From Ursus arctos (Eukaryota; Chordata; Mammalia; Carnivora; Ursidae), in the NCBI RefSeq assembly GCF_023065955.2, contig NW_026622786.1:47974938-48038937 (forward strand): a stretch of DNA of 64,000 nt, read 5' to 3'. Each line of letters opens with the position of its first letter. The first letter of the stretch is position 1. The notes below the pieces were generated by a model. It ran no database searches. It was not told where the DNA came from and worked only from the letters and a program-made list of their open reading frames with translations. The translations under genes and the position numbers were made by a program. Shown piece by piece: positions 36,051-48,660 of the stretch.

Positions 36051-37070
36051 TTATGTGTTGAACTATTATTCTTTTTTAAAGATTTTGAAAATCTCTCCTG
36101 ATCCTAGAGTACCCACCATAAGATCTAAAATCCTAGAACTAGTGTTTTTTTAAGCAAGGACATGGAAGACTCCTTTTAGAAACTAAATGCATTTTCTGGG
36201 TAAAAATAACCCAGTAAAGCACCGCCACTTTCTAATATCCCAGAAACAATATTTCTGTTAGCTCTAGCCACTTAGTAGGGCCTTACAAGAATGAGACATA
36301 GAATAGTTAAGCTTTAGTGATGAATCTGGGATGAGATTTCTTTATAGAAATCTTAAGGAAAGGGTGAAAGCTGAAAAGGGGATAAATCTGGAAGGAGGGT
36401 ACTAGTATCATAAAACACGCCTGAAATAAATTGGCCCCTTTCAAAATTCTCTTCTGTGCCCACATCAGAGACTGAGGCACAGAACGAGCCTCCGTAGAGT
36501 CCCTGGAAAGGATTGGTGCCAGGGTCTCCTTCCCTTCCTATGCATTTCTCTCCTCCCTTCTCATTCCATACACATTCGCTATTCCCTCACCTTCTGGCTC
36601 AGGTAATATATTGAAGATAGCAGTGAAACGGGAGAGAAATCAAGTAAGTTTATAAGGAAAGACTGAGAGTTTGGAGAGGGAACAGGAGAGAGGATGTCCC
36701 ACCATTTGGTCTTGCTGATAGGAGCTGCAGGGGGTTGGGGTTTTTGAGAAAGGAGCAGGGAGCAGAAGTCCAGCATCCATCAGGCAGGTTGCTCTTCTCC
36801 CACATGTTCCCTTGTACTGTCAGCTCTAAAGTGTGGGACCACAGCCAAGGCCCACTTTCATGTCCTTGTAGAGTATCTCACTTTTCAACATCCTATTAGA
36901 GAAGGCACGTTCCAATGGTGAGAGTAAGTGAGAGAGAGACACACACAAGGAGGGAGAATGACAGAGACAGAGAAAGAGCAGAGTTGAGGTGACTTTTATT
37001 TCTAATCACATGGCAGCTCCAGGTCACTTAGATATGAATCAGAAGGGAGCCTATGAAATGAATCCCTCCC
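36051..37070. other. Intron, unrecognised
   Basis: No repeat family or exon identified. GA-rich at 36925-36990. Confidence 0.4.
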
Positions 37071-37084
37071 CAGAAGGCAATTCT

Positions 37085-37087
37085 CTC

Positions 37088-37126
<39 letters not shown>

Positions 37127-37223
37127 TTATTTGTTTATTATCTACCTGCCCAGCATGGGGCTTGAACTCACAACCCTGCGATCAAGAGTCATGTGCTCTA
37201 CCCACTGAGCCAGTGAGGTGCCC
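37085..37223 (-). mobile_element. Short CAN-SINE, antisense, with (TTTA)n tail expansion
   Basis: TTTA units at 37088-37128 continue into 'tacctgcccagcatggggcttgaactcacaaccctgcgatcaagagtc' and the inverted head 'cccactgagccagtgaggtgcccc'. Flanks CAGAAGGCAATTCT (37071-37084) and CAGAAGGCCATTCT (37224-37237). Confidence 0.9.
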
Positions 37224-37237
37224 CAGAAGGCCATTCT

Positions 37238-37989
37238 TAACAATGAAATTCTAATAACCTGCTTTTGTTTGAGCAAGAAGTTCAATCTCACCCTCGCTAT
37301 CTGTGAAATAGAATTCTAACCGTTGTTATTCTCTTCAGGTAGACACTTCTCAGATAATCCAGTGTTTTTATTACTATGAACCTCCCTGTGATAAGCAAGA
37401 CTGTGGCCTGGCACACCGCAGTTAGTGAAATACTTTGGTTCCATTACTGATGATATGTCTTTAGTAATTCAGAATATGCGACAATATTGTGTAGGTCCAG
37501 AGTCATTTTTACAACCATTGATAATTGTGCAATGCTGTGAAAATGAATTCTGCTATGTGAAATGTCTGGAGGCTTAACTCCAGCTTAAAGGGAATTTGCT
37601 GCACACAACATTTAGATTTCGATCAGCGAGTGACATATTCTAACTGCCTCTTCTAACGTAGTTAATAAATTTATTTTTATTTTCAGTGTCTGTCCACATG
37701 TTTCTCATATGCTGGTTACAAAAGAAACAGCTGCAAATTAGCCGCATACTCGTTCCCAATGGTATTCTTTTAGCCTAAATACTTGAATACATGTAGCTCA
37801 TAAAAACTCATACATTATACAAACAAAATTCTTCTACAGAATCATGAAATTGAGATATTAGGGAGAAGAATTTAATGTGCAAAGGAGTCACTTTTTAAAG
37901 GTAATTATCTCAGAGAGTTGAAAACAAAGTTCCTCTCCCAGTGAAACATAAGTGAGTACACCAAAATGATGTTAATAACATTGATAACA
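37238..37989. other. Intron, unrecognised
   Basis: No recognisable repeat or exon. Confidence 0.4.
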
Positions 37990-38170
37990 CTTTGACATAA
38001 CATATATTTATTTCATTTGATTTTCTCAACTTCTCTATGAAAGGAAATGGAGCCAGTGTTATCATTATCCCCACATCATAAAGTAATTGAGATTTATAAA
38101 ATTTAAGCAAGCTTGTCCAGGTTTAAAGTGAATTAAGATTGAAGTCCAGCTTTTATGATCGATTTCGGAG
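37990..38170 (-). repeat. MIR element, antisense
   Basis: 'attttctcaacttctctatgaaaggaaatggagccagtgttatcattatccccac' and 'ttgaagtccagc' follow reverse-complemented MIR; diverged. Confidence 0.6.
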
Positions 38171-39039
38171 CTGTGTTGTAGACCCAGTATGGGGAGAGAG
38201 CAGATTTGTATTACACGTGGTCTGATGCTATGCCACTTCTCTTTGACCATCCAGAAATCCTGTACACATCTGGGGAAAATTACATGCAAACAATCTGAAG
38301 TCATCTTCAACATGACCTATGTTAGGGTCCCCCAAACCAGTCTCCTTATGTCAAATCCTAAAGCCTCAAGGATTGTACATGTTTGGTAATCGATTTATTG
38401 TAAGCTAGACATGAGGAAGACACTATTGGTTTTGTTATATCAGTATGGTTTTACTGTATTACTTTAGGTGATTTCTTGAAAACTGCCTAGAATTTGTTCT
38501 AGCTGATGGGATGCTTTATCACTGTGTTAGGTTTTGGTCAGATGCAAAAAACCAAACCAAAACAACAACAACAACAAAAAAAAACCCAAAAAACAAAAAT
38601 GACAATGGCTAAAAGAAGATAGAAGGGCATTTCTCTCCAACTTATATAAATTCTGCATGTAGGCTGATCTGGCCATTCCTGATCATCAGAGATGGATGCT
38701 ATTTTTAGCCATTCTTAATGCACTGCCTCATGGTCCAATACAGCTGCTTGAGGTCCAACCATTACTCTGCCTCTGTTCAGAGAAAGGAGGAAGAAGTAAA
38801 TAAAAAAGAGTGTTCCTCTTCCCTTTGTGGAGATTTCCCAGAAGTGTCGTCACTTTTCCCTTATATATAATTGGCCAGAATTTGGTCACACAGCCACAGC
38901 TAACAGGGAGAGAGTTGGAAATGCAGTGTTTTAATCGGAGCTCAGCTAATAATAAGGGTTCTATTATAAAGAGGGAGAGAAAGGATACTAGAAAGCAACT
39001 GGCCATCTCTGCCATAGTCAAAACATAGTTCCTTATTTT
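38171..39039. other. Intron, unrecognised
   Basis: Contains a CAA/A-rich low-complexity stretch at about 38548-38600. Short frames on both strands have no recognisable product. Confidence 0.4.
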
Positions 39040-39510
39040 ATGTACCATTTCTATTATTGAAATCTATTTCACATATAACAGTGTGTAAATTTAAGGTGTA
39101 CAACATGTTAATTGGGGTGGAAATTAACACCTCTATCCCATCGCTTAATTATCATTTCTTTTTAGTGGTTGGAATAAACTCTAGTCTCTCAGCAAACTTG
39201 ATGATCGTAACACAATATTGTTGTCTGTAGTCACTATACTGTGCATTAGATCTCTAGGACTAATTTACTACTTGTTGCCAGTTGGTACCCTTAAACAACA
39301 TCTGTGCTGTACCTCTAACCCCCTTCCCCAGGTCAACCACCATTCTACTCTCTGTTTCTGGGAGTTTGGCTTTTTCAGATTCCATGTATAAATGATCCCG
39401 CATCGTATTTGTCTGTCTGACTTACCTCACTTAAGCAGTATGTCATCATGGTCCATCCACGCTGTACCAATGCAGGATGTTCTTTCCCATAGTTGTATTC
39501 CATGACATTT
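39040..39510 (-). repeat. L1 3'-region fragment, antisense
   Basis: 'ttaaggtgtacaacatgttaatt', 'ggtcaaccaccattctactctctgtttctgggagtttggctttttcagattccatgtataaatga' and 'catggtccatccacgctgtaccaatgcagg' are the reverse complement of L1M 3' UTR. Confidence 0.88.
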
Positions 39511-40769
39511 TAAATGTCTTTTCTGTATTTTATGTCAGAAAATCTGTTAAGTTTTTGCCTAAGGATCATAGTTATTGTGTTATTACATACTATATTACAG
39601 TATTACTAAGAACAAGAGAAGCTACATAATAAATGATTGGCTAAATTATTTTGTATTTAAACAACCGACTTTCAAACTATTTTTATAGAAGGTCTAGATT
39701 CCAAATGGCCAAATTGTGACTAATGGGACTTTCATCATTTTTCTTCGTTCTTGTCACTTAAAGAAATGAGAATGCATTGAGGAGTTAGACTTCTCGTAAC
39801 AATTAGATATGCACACAACATAATGAATACTATTTAATTATATACAGTTTATGACATTTTTACTGGTAATGAGTCAAGATGTTCTTTTAATGCCTTGCAC
39901 AGTGTCTTACACATAAAAGATAGGTAATCAATGAACGCTAAATTGAATTGACCTCCACTACTCGGTTGAATCTATTTGCCTGAGAGATAAAAGACCCTTG
40001 ATAGCTTCTGCTAGCAATCAATCACTAGTCTAATGACTGGCTCTGATTTAATCTGATTGTACTGGATGGCTGTGGGTTATTGCTGAGGACAGACGGAAGC
40101 ACAGGGAATCAAGTCCCTTCCTGGCTACGTAAGCATTTTGCCTTAGACAGTGATCACACCTGCAGCTTCAGGGACTAGGAATCCTCCAGAATACTGAAGT
40201 GCATAGACATCAGTCAAATCAGCTCTGCCCTGGAGGATAAGGATTAATTTATCATGAAATTCATTACTCAGCGCAATTACCATATTTATCATCGTCTTTA
40301 ATCTTAATCCTTCTCAACTATTGATTTGGTAATATACTATAAGAGCGCATTTGATTATTTTCTTTTTATCTGTCCTGTGATTGACCTTTTAAAGCATGGA
40401 CATAAAATTGCAGTAAGACCCTCCACTGACTGTCTCTGATTATAAGTTATACAACAGAACAAAAGTTATACCCATTATAAGGTTTAATTTGTTTTTAGAC
40501 ACATACACCTAACTTGTTTGGAATTAGGATGGCCTTCTATTAGTTATCTTGGTCAGTGTTGCATTTTCCTTCCTGGTCACCTTTAAAATGCTTTGAACTG
40601 AAAAACAAAAAGCTCATAATCAGATTTCTGAAGGTAGTCACCACATTTATGTAGTGCTATGGGCATTAAGAGTCTCTACTTTTGTTGATGACTAGTATGA
40701 AAATTGTACAGTGTGCAACTTAGGTATTTTTAAAATTCTTTTTTATAAATTTTGTACAGAGAACAAAAA
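39511..40769. other. Intron, unrecognised
   Basis: AT-rich. A short MIR/L2-like 3' end is possible near 39893-39950 ('gccttgcacagtgtcttacacataaaagataggtaatcaatgaa'). No exon found. Confidence 0.4.
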
Positions 40770-41910
40770 TTCATCACAAATCCATGTTCTCTGATGGCTG
40801 AGGCAGGGGCTGGGAGGTGAGGCAGTAGAGGATGGGTTCTTCCACTTACAGTTGAAGGAGTGTTGTCCATCTTTTTCCTCACTTTGTGTTAACTCAGTGT
40901 CTTTGAGGGAAATGTTCTTGCTTCATGGTTTCTCCCACTTCCCCCTTCCCTTACCCAAGATAGAATCTGTGTGAGGGAGAAAGCTTATGTCCTCTCAATG
41001 GGGCAGATAAGGAGAGGCCACTTGTCTACACATAGCCTTGATCCCGTCTCTTGGGTCCTCCCCATTCTCCCTAGAGGTGACTTTGGTTTTTCCGTTGCGG
41101 GATAGCTGCTGGTATCCGGTTGACTCAGGGCTAGTGAATCTGGTGAACTGTTTCCTCAGAATATTTTGAGCATTGGGGTCCTACTTTGCTGACCTGGCTG
41201 CATTGTTTTCTTACTGGCATAGTAGACCCTCAAGGCTCTGCCACTTCCTTCCTCTGGACACTGGCTTCGGCTGTCTAACTCCTAGGAACAACCATGGCCC
41301 TAAACAAGGCAGCTCCATAGTAGTCCCTCAGGCATTCAGCTTTCCTTTCTCTTCTATGAACCCCAGGGAGACTCCAGGGGGCCTTCTCCACCATGTGAAG
41401 GCTGGGGACACTCAGAATGATGATGGCCTCCTCTCTGCCATTCCCCTTCTCTGGAAGTGTCCACACATATGTACCAGGCCAACATGTGAAGCTGTGTCCT
41501 CAAAAGCTCAAAGCCATTCCTTCTTTCCATTTGGGGTTTCTGTTTTTTCTGTCATCCTTCCACTTCCGGGGTTTGATGCTGAGACAGGTGTGGAGCAGTA
41601 AGGACATTGTCCCCTCCTCCCAGCCCTAGATGGGCTTTTGTCTGCAGTGGTCCCTCCACACATTTCCTCCTTCTCATTGGCACTCGCTTGCCCATTTCTC
41701 TGGGGCTATAATGACAGCCCATACACGCTGTATATCCAGTAACAACAAGTTCTCATTACTCAACCCAACAATTATGGGCATTAAGAGGTTTCTGGCCAGC
41801 TCAGGTTCTCCATGATGATAATCCCTGCAGTGCAGGATCTTTTGGAAACGAGGCTCAGGTTAGAGACTGCTGGGGATAGGGCGATATCCTCCTGGTTCTG
41901 AGAGCCAGGA
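40770..41910. other. GC-richer, unassigned block
   Basis: Base composition is clearly richer in G+C than the surroundings. It holds overlapping frames: 142 codons at 41173-41601 on the plus strand, and shorter ones on both strands. No domain, splice signals or known repeat recognised. Its limits and texture resemble an old LTR or other unclassified repeat. Confidence 0.35.
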
Positions 41911-42275
41911 AACTCCTATGTGGAACAAATCAACCAAATTCAGTGGGGCACAGAGCAGCCAGGATGGTGCAGGAAAGGGTTAGTCTCTAGTGTACTGTCT
42001 TGTTGACACCAATCAATTGTTCTTCCTTTTGCACGGTTTACCTTAAACAGAGAAGGAGTGCATAGAAGATAAAGGCAAGCTGTGAATTTGACCAGGTGTG
42101 CATGGTTATCACTAAGATTAAAAAAATAATCTCCCTTCTTTATATGTAGTGCATTGTAAATCAGCCAGCAAATACTAACTCGTGCCATTCTGCATCAGAC
42201 ATCCTTCTGGGCCCTTTGGAGTTAGAGAATATTTACAACACAGTCCCTGATTTTAAAGCTAGCATCTTGTTGGAA
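41911..42275. other. Intron, unrecognised
   Basis: Nothing identified. Confidence 0.4.
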
Positions 42276-42425
42276 AGATCATTCATTCATTCAGCAAATA
42301 TATATTGATTGAGTTCCTCCTTTGTGCCAGGCACTGCGGTTTACGGGCGTAAGGCAGAAATAAAATGGATAGGGACCTTGCTTCCATGGAGCTTATAATC
42401 AGGTAATATTACATTCAGTAAGTGA
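42276..42425 (-). repeat. L2 3'-end fragment, antisense
   Basis: 'cattcattcattcagcaaatatatattgattgagttcc', 'tgtgccaggcactgcgg' and 'tccatggagcttataatc' are the reverse complement of the L2 3' end. Confidence 0.75.
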
Positions 42426-43259
42426 CTCTGGCTATAACCAACTATCCCCAGTTCTAGCCATATGGAGTTCCTTTCCTTTCCTATCAAACAAAAGAATTCA
42501 AGCACATTCTGGGTTTCCTCCACAGTCTGCGCTCTGGCGCAGTCCCTCCTGAACCCTCTCATGATTCCAGGCGTCCTTCACGTCCCGCCGTCACTTGGCA
42601 GGGATCGCTCGCTCTGGACTGGCTCTCTGCATTCCTCTTGGTCCCTTTGGCTTTTCTCTGTCCCGCCAGTTGTCCTCTCCCTGCAGTGTTCACCTCCAGA
42701 CTGTCTGTGAGCCTCTCCCTTCCTTCTCTGAAGTCTCACGCACGCACGTGAAGCTCTTCTTTATAAGAATCTACTGAGAGCTTCATCTGAGGATGGGGTT
42801 AGTGGAGAGGGAGGTAGTAAAAAAAACAAACAAACTAGAATTTAAAACCAGAGATAACTACTCCTTAATGTGCATTGCTGTTCACAGAGGGACCCCATCT
42901 ATCTTAGCTCTGCGGGTGTTTCTCGTGTGGGTCACACTCAGACTTTCTTTCAAAGTCCCAGGACTCTGCTGTAAGCCCCCACACCTGCTCTGGCTTTCAA
43001 GCAATCCCTCCCCACAAAAAGAGGAAGCCAAACATTGTTTTACCTCCCAGAAACACCACTCTGTCCACCAGGAAGACAGCCCTTTACAGTGGTCTACAGA
43101 GCAACTCTGTGCCTCTGTCTTAATCCTTCCCTCCGCGGCCATGGGCTTCACCTTTCCAAAACCCGAAAGGTTCATTTAAGTATTTTCCCAAACCTAAGTA
43201 ACTGAATTCCCCCAAAGATAAATTCCACTGCTACCTTCGTATCACAGAAATGCCTTCAC
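42426..43259. other. Intron, unrecognised
   Basis: GC-richer at 42500-43150. Plus frames of 82 and 128 codons have no recognised domain or splice context. Confidence 0.4.
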
Positions 43260-43620
43260 TTTGTCATGTTCTGCTCACAAGTAATGGGAGGCCAGGAATG
43301 ATGTGAGGGCATATTATGTAGCAGCCCCTCTCATGGGGGCTGATACCAGAAGGATGAAGGAAATCTTCTGGAGGAATAAGGAGCTCGATGGTGGGAGGCA
43401 GGCATATGGGGAAAGGCATTTCGTACACAGGGAATAGCACGTGCAAAATCCTCAAGTTTCCAGGAGGCACAACATTCAAAGAACAGCAAGGCAGGTACTG
43501 GTGAGGCATGGAGAAGGAAAGAGAGAAACGAATTAAGTCTGAGAGGTGGACAAGAGCCTTGAATGTCATAAAATTGATTTTGACCTTTATATTGAAAATC
43601 ATTGAAAAATAAGCAAATAA
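43260..43620 (-). repeat. L2 fragment, antisense
   Basis: 'ggcatttcgtacacagggaatagcacgtgcaaaatcctcaag' and 'gaacagcaaggcagg' match reverse-complemented L2. Minus frames here fall in the repeat. Confidence 0.65.
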
Positions 43621-44060
43621 CAGCAATTTTATGAAGCACGTGTGTAGGCATATTTGTGAACGTATGTGTATAATGACAAAGTTTTCTTTATCAGCATCTG
43701 TGTGGAGAATGCCTTAGCTAATGATATCGGGGGCATATGCTAGATGTTAAATGAGCAGGAATAGTGGTATGTGTTATTAGACATCAAAAATTTCCTCCCA
43801 AAGCCCCAGGAAGAAGGAATACTGCAGCCCAGTCACAAATTATGTCCCCAAAGTGGGAGGCAAAATATAATACTGTAATAAATTATCTAACAGGTCTGTG
43901 TGATTATACACATTTCTGTAAGAGTTCCTGGTAGGATAATCTCATGGAGGGAAAGTTTCTCCCAAGATGACATCAAAGGCAGATATAGGGTAAAACTAAT
44001 GAAACTTAAGCTTCAAAGCCCATCCTTTACGCAGGTCTCTTGGACTCTGGGCTCATAGTC
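43621..44060. other. Intron, unrecognised
   Basis: Nothing identified. Confidence 0.4.
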
Positions 44061-44296
44061 ATTTTATTTTATTTTATTTTTAAAAATTTTTTATTTTTAT
44101 TTATTTATTTTTTTGATGTCAAGTTCGATGATTCATTAGTTGCATATAACACCCAGTGCACCATGCAATACGTGCCCTCCTCACTACCCATCATCGGCCT
44201 ATCCCATTCCCCCACCCCCCTCCCCTCTGTAGCCCTCAGTTTGTTTCTCATAGTCCATAGTCTCTCACGCTTCATTCCCCCTTCTGATTTATTAAA
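44061..44296 (-). mobile_element. Carnivore L1 3' end, antisense
   Basis: 'gatgtcaagttcgatgattcattagttgcatataacacccagtgc', then a C-rich 'cattcccccacccccctcccctctg' and 'tttctcatagtccatagtctctcacg', is a carnivore L1 3' UTR. It is relatively undiverged, hence fairly young. Confidence 0.85.
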
Positions 44297-45144
44297 GAAA
44301 GTTGTTCCTTGATCCACTTCTGTCTGGTATGGTACCCAGGCATTCATGGAGAAAGTGAGATCTGAACTAGCCTTTGAAGGAAAATTAAGTTTTGTATATG
44401 CCAAGAGGAATGAGAGCTCATTTGGGGTGAGGAGGACCTTAGGGACAGGATATAGGGTGAACTGGGAGGCAGTGAGTTGATTAATCGATGGAATCGGATT
44501 CTCCAACTCATCGTCTAGGGTGTCCATAGGGCCATTGTGGAGTTATTTAGGTTCTTTGGGATATAAGAAATGAAGTACCTCTCAGGTTAGCTCAAGAAGG
44601 GGAGGTTTATTGTAATGGAATATTACAGACAGGAATATGTAGTCTGGGGTTGGAGGATAGAACAGGATCCAGAGACTCAACACGTGGAATAAACAGAATT
44701 TCACACTAGTTTCTGAACAACATTGGACCTAGCTATTTTCTACCTGCTTGTCTGTGTTTCCATTACCAACTGCCGAGTCTCTCTCTGCTGTCAACGTAAG
44801 TTCTTAACTTCATAATTTTTGCTTGCTTACAATATCTGCTTCTTTGTGGCTATGGTCCTGCTCTGGTCTTCATTTTCTTAACATTTCAAAATTCAGATTC
44901 TCTGAGAGGAAATGTCTGCCATGTCAGTTCACTGTTCCTTGACTAACAAGGTCATAGATCAATGGCTAGCCTATGGCGTGGGTTTGTATACCTTTTCCCA
45001 TTGGGTGTGCCTGGAGTGTATAGAATCTTTATACAAAATATGGCAGCCCGGGCTGCCCTGTCAGCAGGGGTTGTGCAGAGGAATTTCCCTTACACGCATC
45101 TGTAGGCACGACTGCCATAATGAATGGCATGTTCAGTATAGCTG
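44297..45144. other. Intron with a possible L2 trace
   Basis: 44345-44460 resembles antisense L2 ('agtgagatctgaactagcctttgaagga'). The remainder is unrecognised. Confidence 0.4.
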
Positions 45145-45365
45145 AAATAGTACTAGCTAATACTTCTTGAAAGTTTCCTCTCTGTCCCAGTGTCCGGTCC
45201 AATTCTAAGCACTTCCTATATATTAACAATCTTACATGGTAGTAACTGCCATCGTCCCCATTTAGCTGACGAGGATACTGATGCCAACCAGCTCAAGTTA
45301 CTTGCTCAGGATCACACAGCCAGTAACCAGTGGAATCTGGATTCTAGCCAGGTAGGAGTTTTAAA
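45145..45365 (-). repeat. MIR element, antisense
   Basis: 'gctgacgaggatactgatgccaaccagctcaagttacttgctcaggatcacacagccagtaacc' is a clear reverse-complemented MIR core. Confidence 0.85.
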
Positions 45366-46879
45366 GTCCACCGTATTCCACAACATATGTGAGATTTTAC
45401 CCGAGATTTTAGGAGGGCTGGTTTGTAACAGAGACTAGAGCCAGAGAAATCACTTAGGCGACTTACGTGGGTAGCAGAGATGCAGTGGGTGGACACCAAA
45501 GGAGGAACTAAAAAAATGCAGAATGGATAGGAGAGAGGGGACTTCTCAGACATGCACATGAAAACAAGAGTCACTTGGATTTGATGATAAGTTGGAACAG
45601 GGGTTTTGAAGTAAATATTCAAGGGGAACATTATACACGCCCTCCTAATGAAAACACAAGTTGGAGAATACATTTAAAATTTCTTAGCAGTGAAAAAACG
45701 ACTGACTATTTGAAAGTATAGTATCTAAAGACTTTATCAGGTGCTGTGGGAGAAACTGTCTCTGCCTCTAGATATCCCCCACAGAAGGCTGCTTAGACTA
45801 GCTTATCGGGAAACTCTGGTTTTTCTAATTTAGGTCAGAATTTTGAAGGGAAAACTTGCCCCCCTTACTTTGTACATGGAACAAAGAAAATTTCTGGGTG
45901 AGCTATCCCTTCACTGTTGATATTCAAGCTTCTCAGAGCCCCGGGGGAGGCAGACGGGAGGGCAAGTATGCGAGGCACTGTAATAGCTGTGGCAGAGGTG
46001 TGAACAATATCCCGTGACAGCCAGAGCCTAAAGCACCTGTTGCTGTCTGTGGGGTCTGCGTCACCCCTCTCAGCAGCCGATTTTGAACCTACACCCTTTC
46101 TTCCTGCAACAGGTTGCCGGCTACCCATCATCCGTTTGTAATTCCAAAAATTGCGTCCAGGTCTTAGGCTTCTTTGAGTGGCTAACAGTCCCGCCTTCCC
46201 AGTAGCTGCTCGGCTCTAGCCAATCTTAGGTCTTCTTGTCCACACCCTAAACCTCTTGATGAAAACACGAACCCCTCCTAAATCACTTTTATTTCCCTTC
46301 TCTTGAATTTTTAGGGTGTTTACCCTCTGTCTTATTGTGAGGAAAACAGTGTTAACTGTATTTAAGGTATATTCTCTTCAGAAAATATTTTAATGTTTTA
46401 AAAATGAGAAAAGATAGAACACCTTCAAAAGACCTGGTTAAAGCAAAGTATTAGAGGCCACCTAGCCTCGTTACAGTGTCATTTCTGTTAGTCAGGGAGG
46501 CTATGAAAACCCCGAAGATGAAGTTCTACCGAGGAGAAGGTTGTAAGACATTGCAGCCATCAGTGTCGTCCCAGCTGCTCGGAATCTCATAGAGAGGGGT
46601 CTGTCTCCTTTGTTCCTCTGAGAAAAGAGCAGAAAAAGAAGGAAAGTTTTGAAGAGTAAGAAGGGAGAACTGTTTCTTCTTGGTAGTGTGAAATAGCAGG
46701 ATGCGGGGTAGACATGGCGAAGACCAGCATGTGTGTAATGATCATACATGATGCACCAGCTGTATGCATTTCCTTAGAATTTTGCTGAAGGGGCTGTATC
46801 TATCTTTATTTCTTATACAAAATAATTCAGTACTTGATTTTTTTTAATCAGAGAGCAATATTTTTACAGCCAGGTAAGG
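45366..46879. other. Intron, unrecognised
   Basis: No exon or family recognised. Short frames on both strands look like chance. Confidence 0.4.
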
Positions 46880-47040
46880 AATTAAGAGCCAAAGGTCTAG
46901 TTTCCAGTCCTGGTTCTAGGTCTACACTTGAGCAAGTCACTTTACGGAGCTTTAATTTTTTTTCACTTATGAAAGGGAAATAATATCAACCTACTTAGAG
47001 ACACTCTATGTAAATCATTCATTTTAACATCAAATAGTAA
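46880..47040 (+). repeat. MIR element
   Basis: 'ctagtttccagtcctggttctaggtctacacttgagcaagtcactttacgg' and 'tcacttatgaaagggaaataatatc' follow MIR. Confidence 0.8.
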
Positions 47041-47190
47041 TTAAGCTGCATTGTGGAAGCCTCTGGTCTAGTCACTGCAGGGGCATCTATTAAACAGAAG
47101 CTGATAAAAATCTCAGTCGTAGTGGGGCTCATTGATTAGTATAATGGGCCAGACAGGCTTGCTTTCTGCTTGGTTGCTTGGTTGCTTGCT
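47041..47190. other. Intron, unrecognised
   Basis: Ends in a GCTTGGTT-type low-complexity run leading into the microsatellite. Confidence 0.4.
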
Positions 47191-47245
47191 CTTCCCTTCC
47201 CTTCCCTTCCCTTCCCTTCCCTTCCCTTCCCTTCCCTTCCCTTCC
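47191..47245. repeat. (CTTCC)n microsatellite
   Basis: Eleven perfect CTTCC units, continuing into a degenerate CTTT stretch to about 47275. Confidence 0.97.
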
Positions 47246-47574
47246 TCCTTTCTTTCTTGCTTTCTTGCTTTTTTAAACAGTTATTTGCTGAATAGCTATT
47301 ATATACTATAGGGGTATTTATAAGTAGATCAAATCTGCAAATTAATTATTGGGATTCATGATGGAACAGAAACAAGGAAGCTGAAATTTTGGTGGGACTT
47401 TGCTGCAAACCTTCTCTGTGACTATAAGAAGTAATATTAGCTCATATCCTTAGCTGTACATTAGAGAGTTGGACTGTGTGATCTCTTTAGCTTTAAAGTG
47501 TGCAGTTTATTCCCACAGGGATGACCACTATGGTGACCAAGAACTCTCTCGGTATCAGGATATGTGTTGCAAAT

Positions 47575-47628
47575 TCCAACAAATAAGATGATGGCAAAAG
47601 ACATTTTGCCATCATCTTATTTGCTGGA
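47575..47628. repeat. Near-perfect inverted repeat (hairpin)
   Basis: Left arm 47580-47599 (CAAATAAGATGATGGCAAAA) is exactly complementary to 47604-47623 across a 4-base loop GACA. Extending outward gives 24 pairs of 25 (47575-47599 with 47604-47628). It is not part of any repeat I recognise. Confidence 0.95.
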
Positions 47629-48131
47629 CTGTGATTATATGCCATTTTCTGTCATTTTCTTGTTATTTCAATAGATTCCCCGCTATGTTATACCAAGATA
47701 GGAATCAAGAAGTGCATAATATATATTATTGTCTGGATCCGGTAAAACTCATTTGATATCAGAAGCCTAGATTTGCATTTCAACATTCTAAAATTATCTC
47801 TATTTTCCCCTCTCAAGTAGGTAAAATTCTGTCCCTATTGACTTATGTGTTTTACTTATTACTTTGACCAATGACTCCCTTTTTATATATCATAAAAATA
47901 GAAAATTTGGAAAAAAATGAATTTAGTTCATCCCCCATCAGAATAATTTATTCATTCTAGATTAATGAAGTTTTATTATATTTGTATAAGAAGAGAAGGA
48001 CAATCTTATAAATAATAGATCTTAATATACATTACAAGTGTATCTAGCCCAAATATTACAGTACCAGAGACGACAATAAATACTACAAGTTTCCAGGACA
48101 CTAGTTTTACTGTCATGGGAGTGGGAGACAG
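47629..48131. other. Intron, unrecognised
   Basis: AT-rich, nothing identified. Confidence 0.4.
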
Positions 48132-48375
48132 GGAGGCAGTATGGATTGTAGTTAGCATGTATTCTGGAACCTGACTCCCTGCATTTGAATCCGAACTCTG
48201 CCCCATGCTGCTGGGTGACCCTGAACAAGTTACTTAACCTCTCTGTGTCTCAGTTTTCTCATTTGTCAAGAGAAGATGATAATAGTGCCAACTTCAAAGA
48301 ATAAAATTCATTAATATTTGTAAAATGTTTAGAACAGTGCCTGAAAAATGGAAAGTACTTTATAATTTGGGGCTA
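48132..48375 (+). repeat. MIR element, well preserved
   Basis: Nearly the whole element: 'gcagtatggattgtagttagcatg', 'attctggaacctgactccctgcatttgaatcc', 'gggtgaccctgaacaagttacttaacctctctgtgtctcagttttctcatttg' and 'aaaatgtttagaacagtgcctg'. Confidence 0.93.
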
Positions 48376-48660
48376 TTATATAGGAGAGAGTTGAACGGAG
48401 AGGAAGTAGGAGTAGCAGATGTAGTGCATAGAGAAGCTGGGGTAAAAAGGCAGGTGAGAAACTGGATCGCACGCACAGGAAGGGGAAAAGGTCAGGCAGT
48501 CAAGCACAGGTGTGTCTGTGTCTTTTATTTCTCAGGCTAAGGGAAGTCTATGAATATTTGAAGGTGGATAGAACAAAGCCAGTGAACAGAAAGATGGAAG
48601 AAGGGAGGGATGGCTGTGCGGGTGGGATGATCTGTAACAAGGACACAGGTAATTAGAGGT
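48376..48660 (-). repeat. Possible L2 fragment, antisense
   Basis: 'tcttttatttctcaggctaagggaagtctatgaatatttgaagg' resembles reverse-complemented L2. Weak. Confidence 0.4.

Noticed and set aside
47389..47400. 'gaaattttggtggg' as the human EEFWGN-type EP3 tail exon
   Set aside because: No acceptor in the right phase and the residues differ. I found neither EEFWGN nor MRKRRLREQ tail exons in this window; they may lie farther downstream or be absent.
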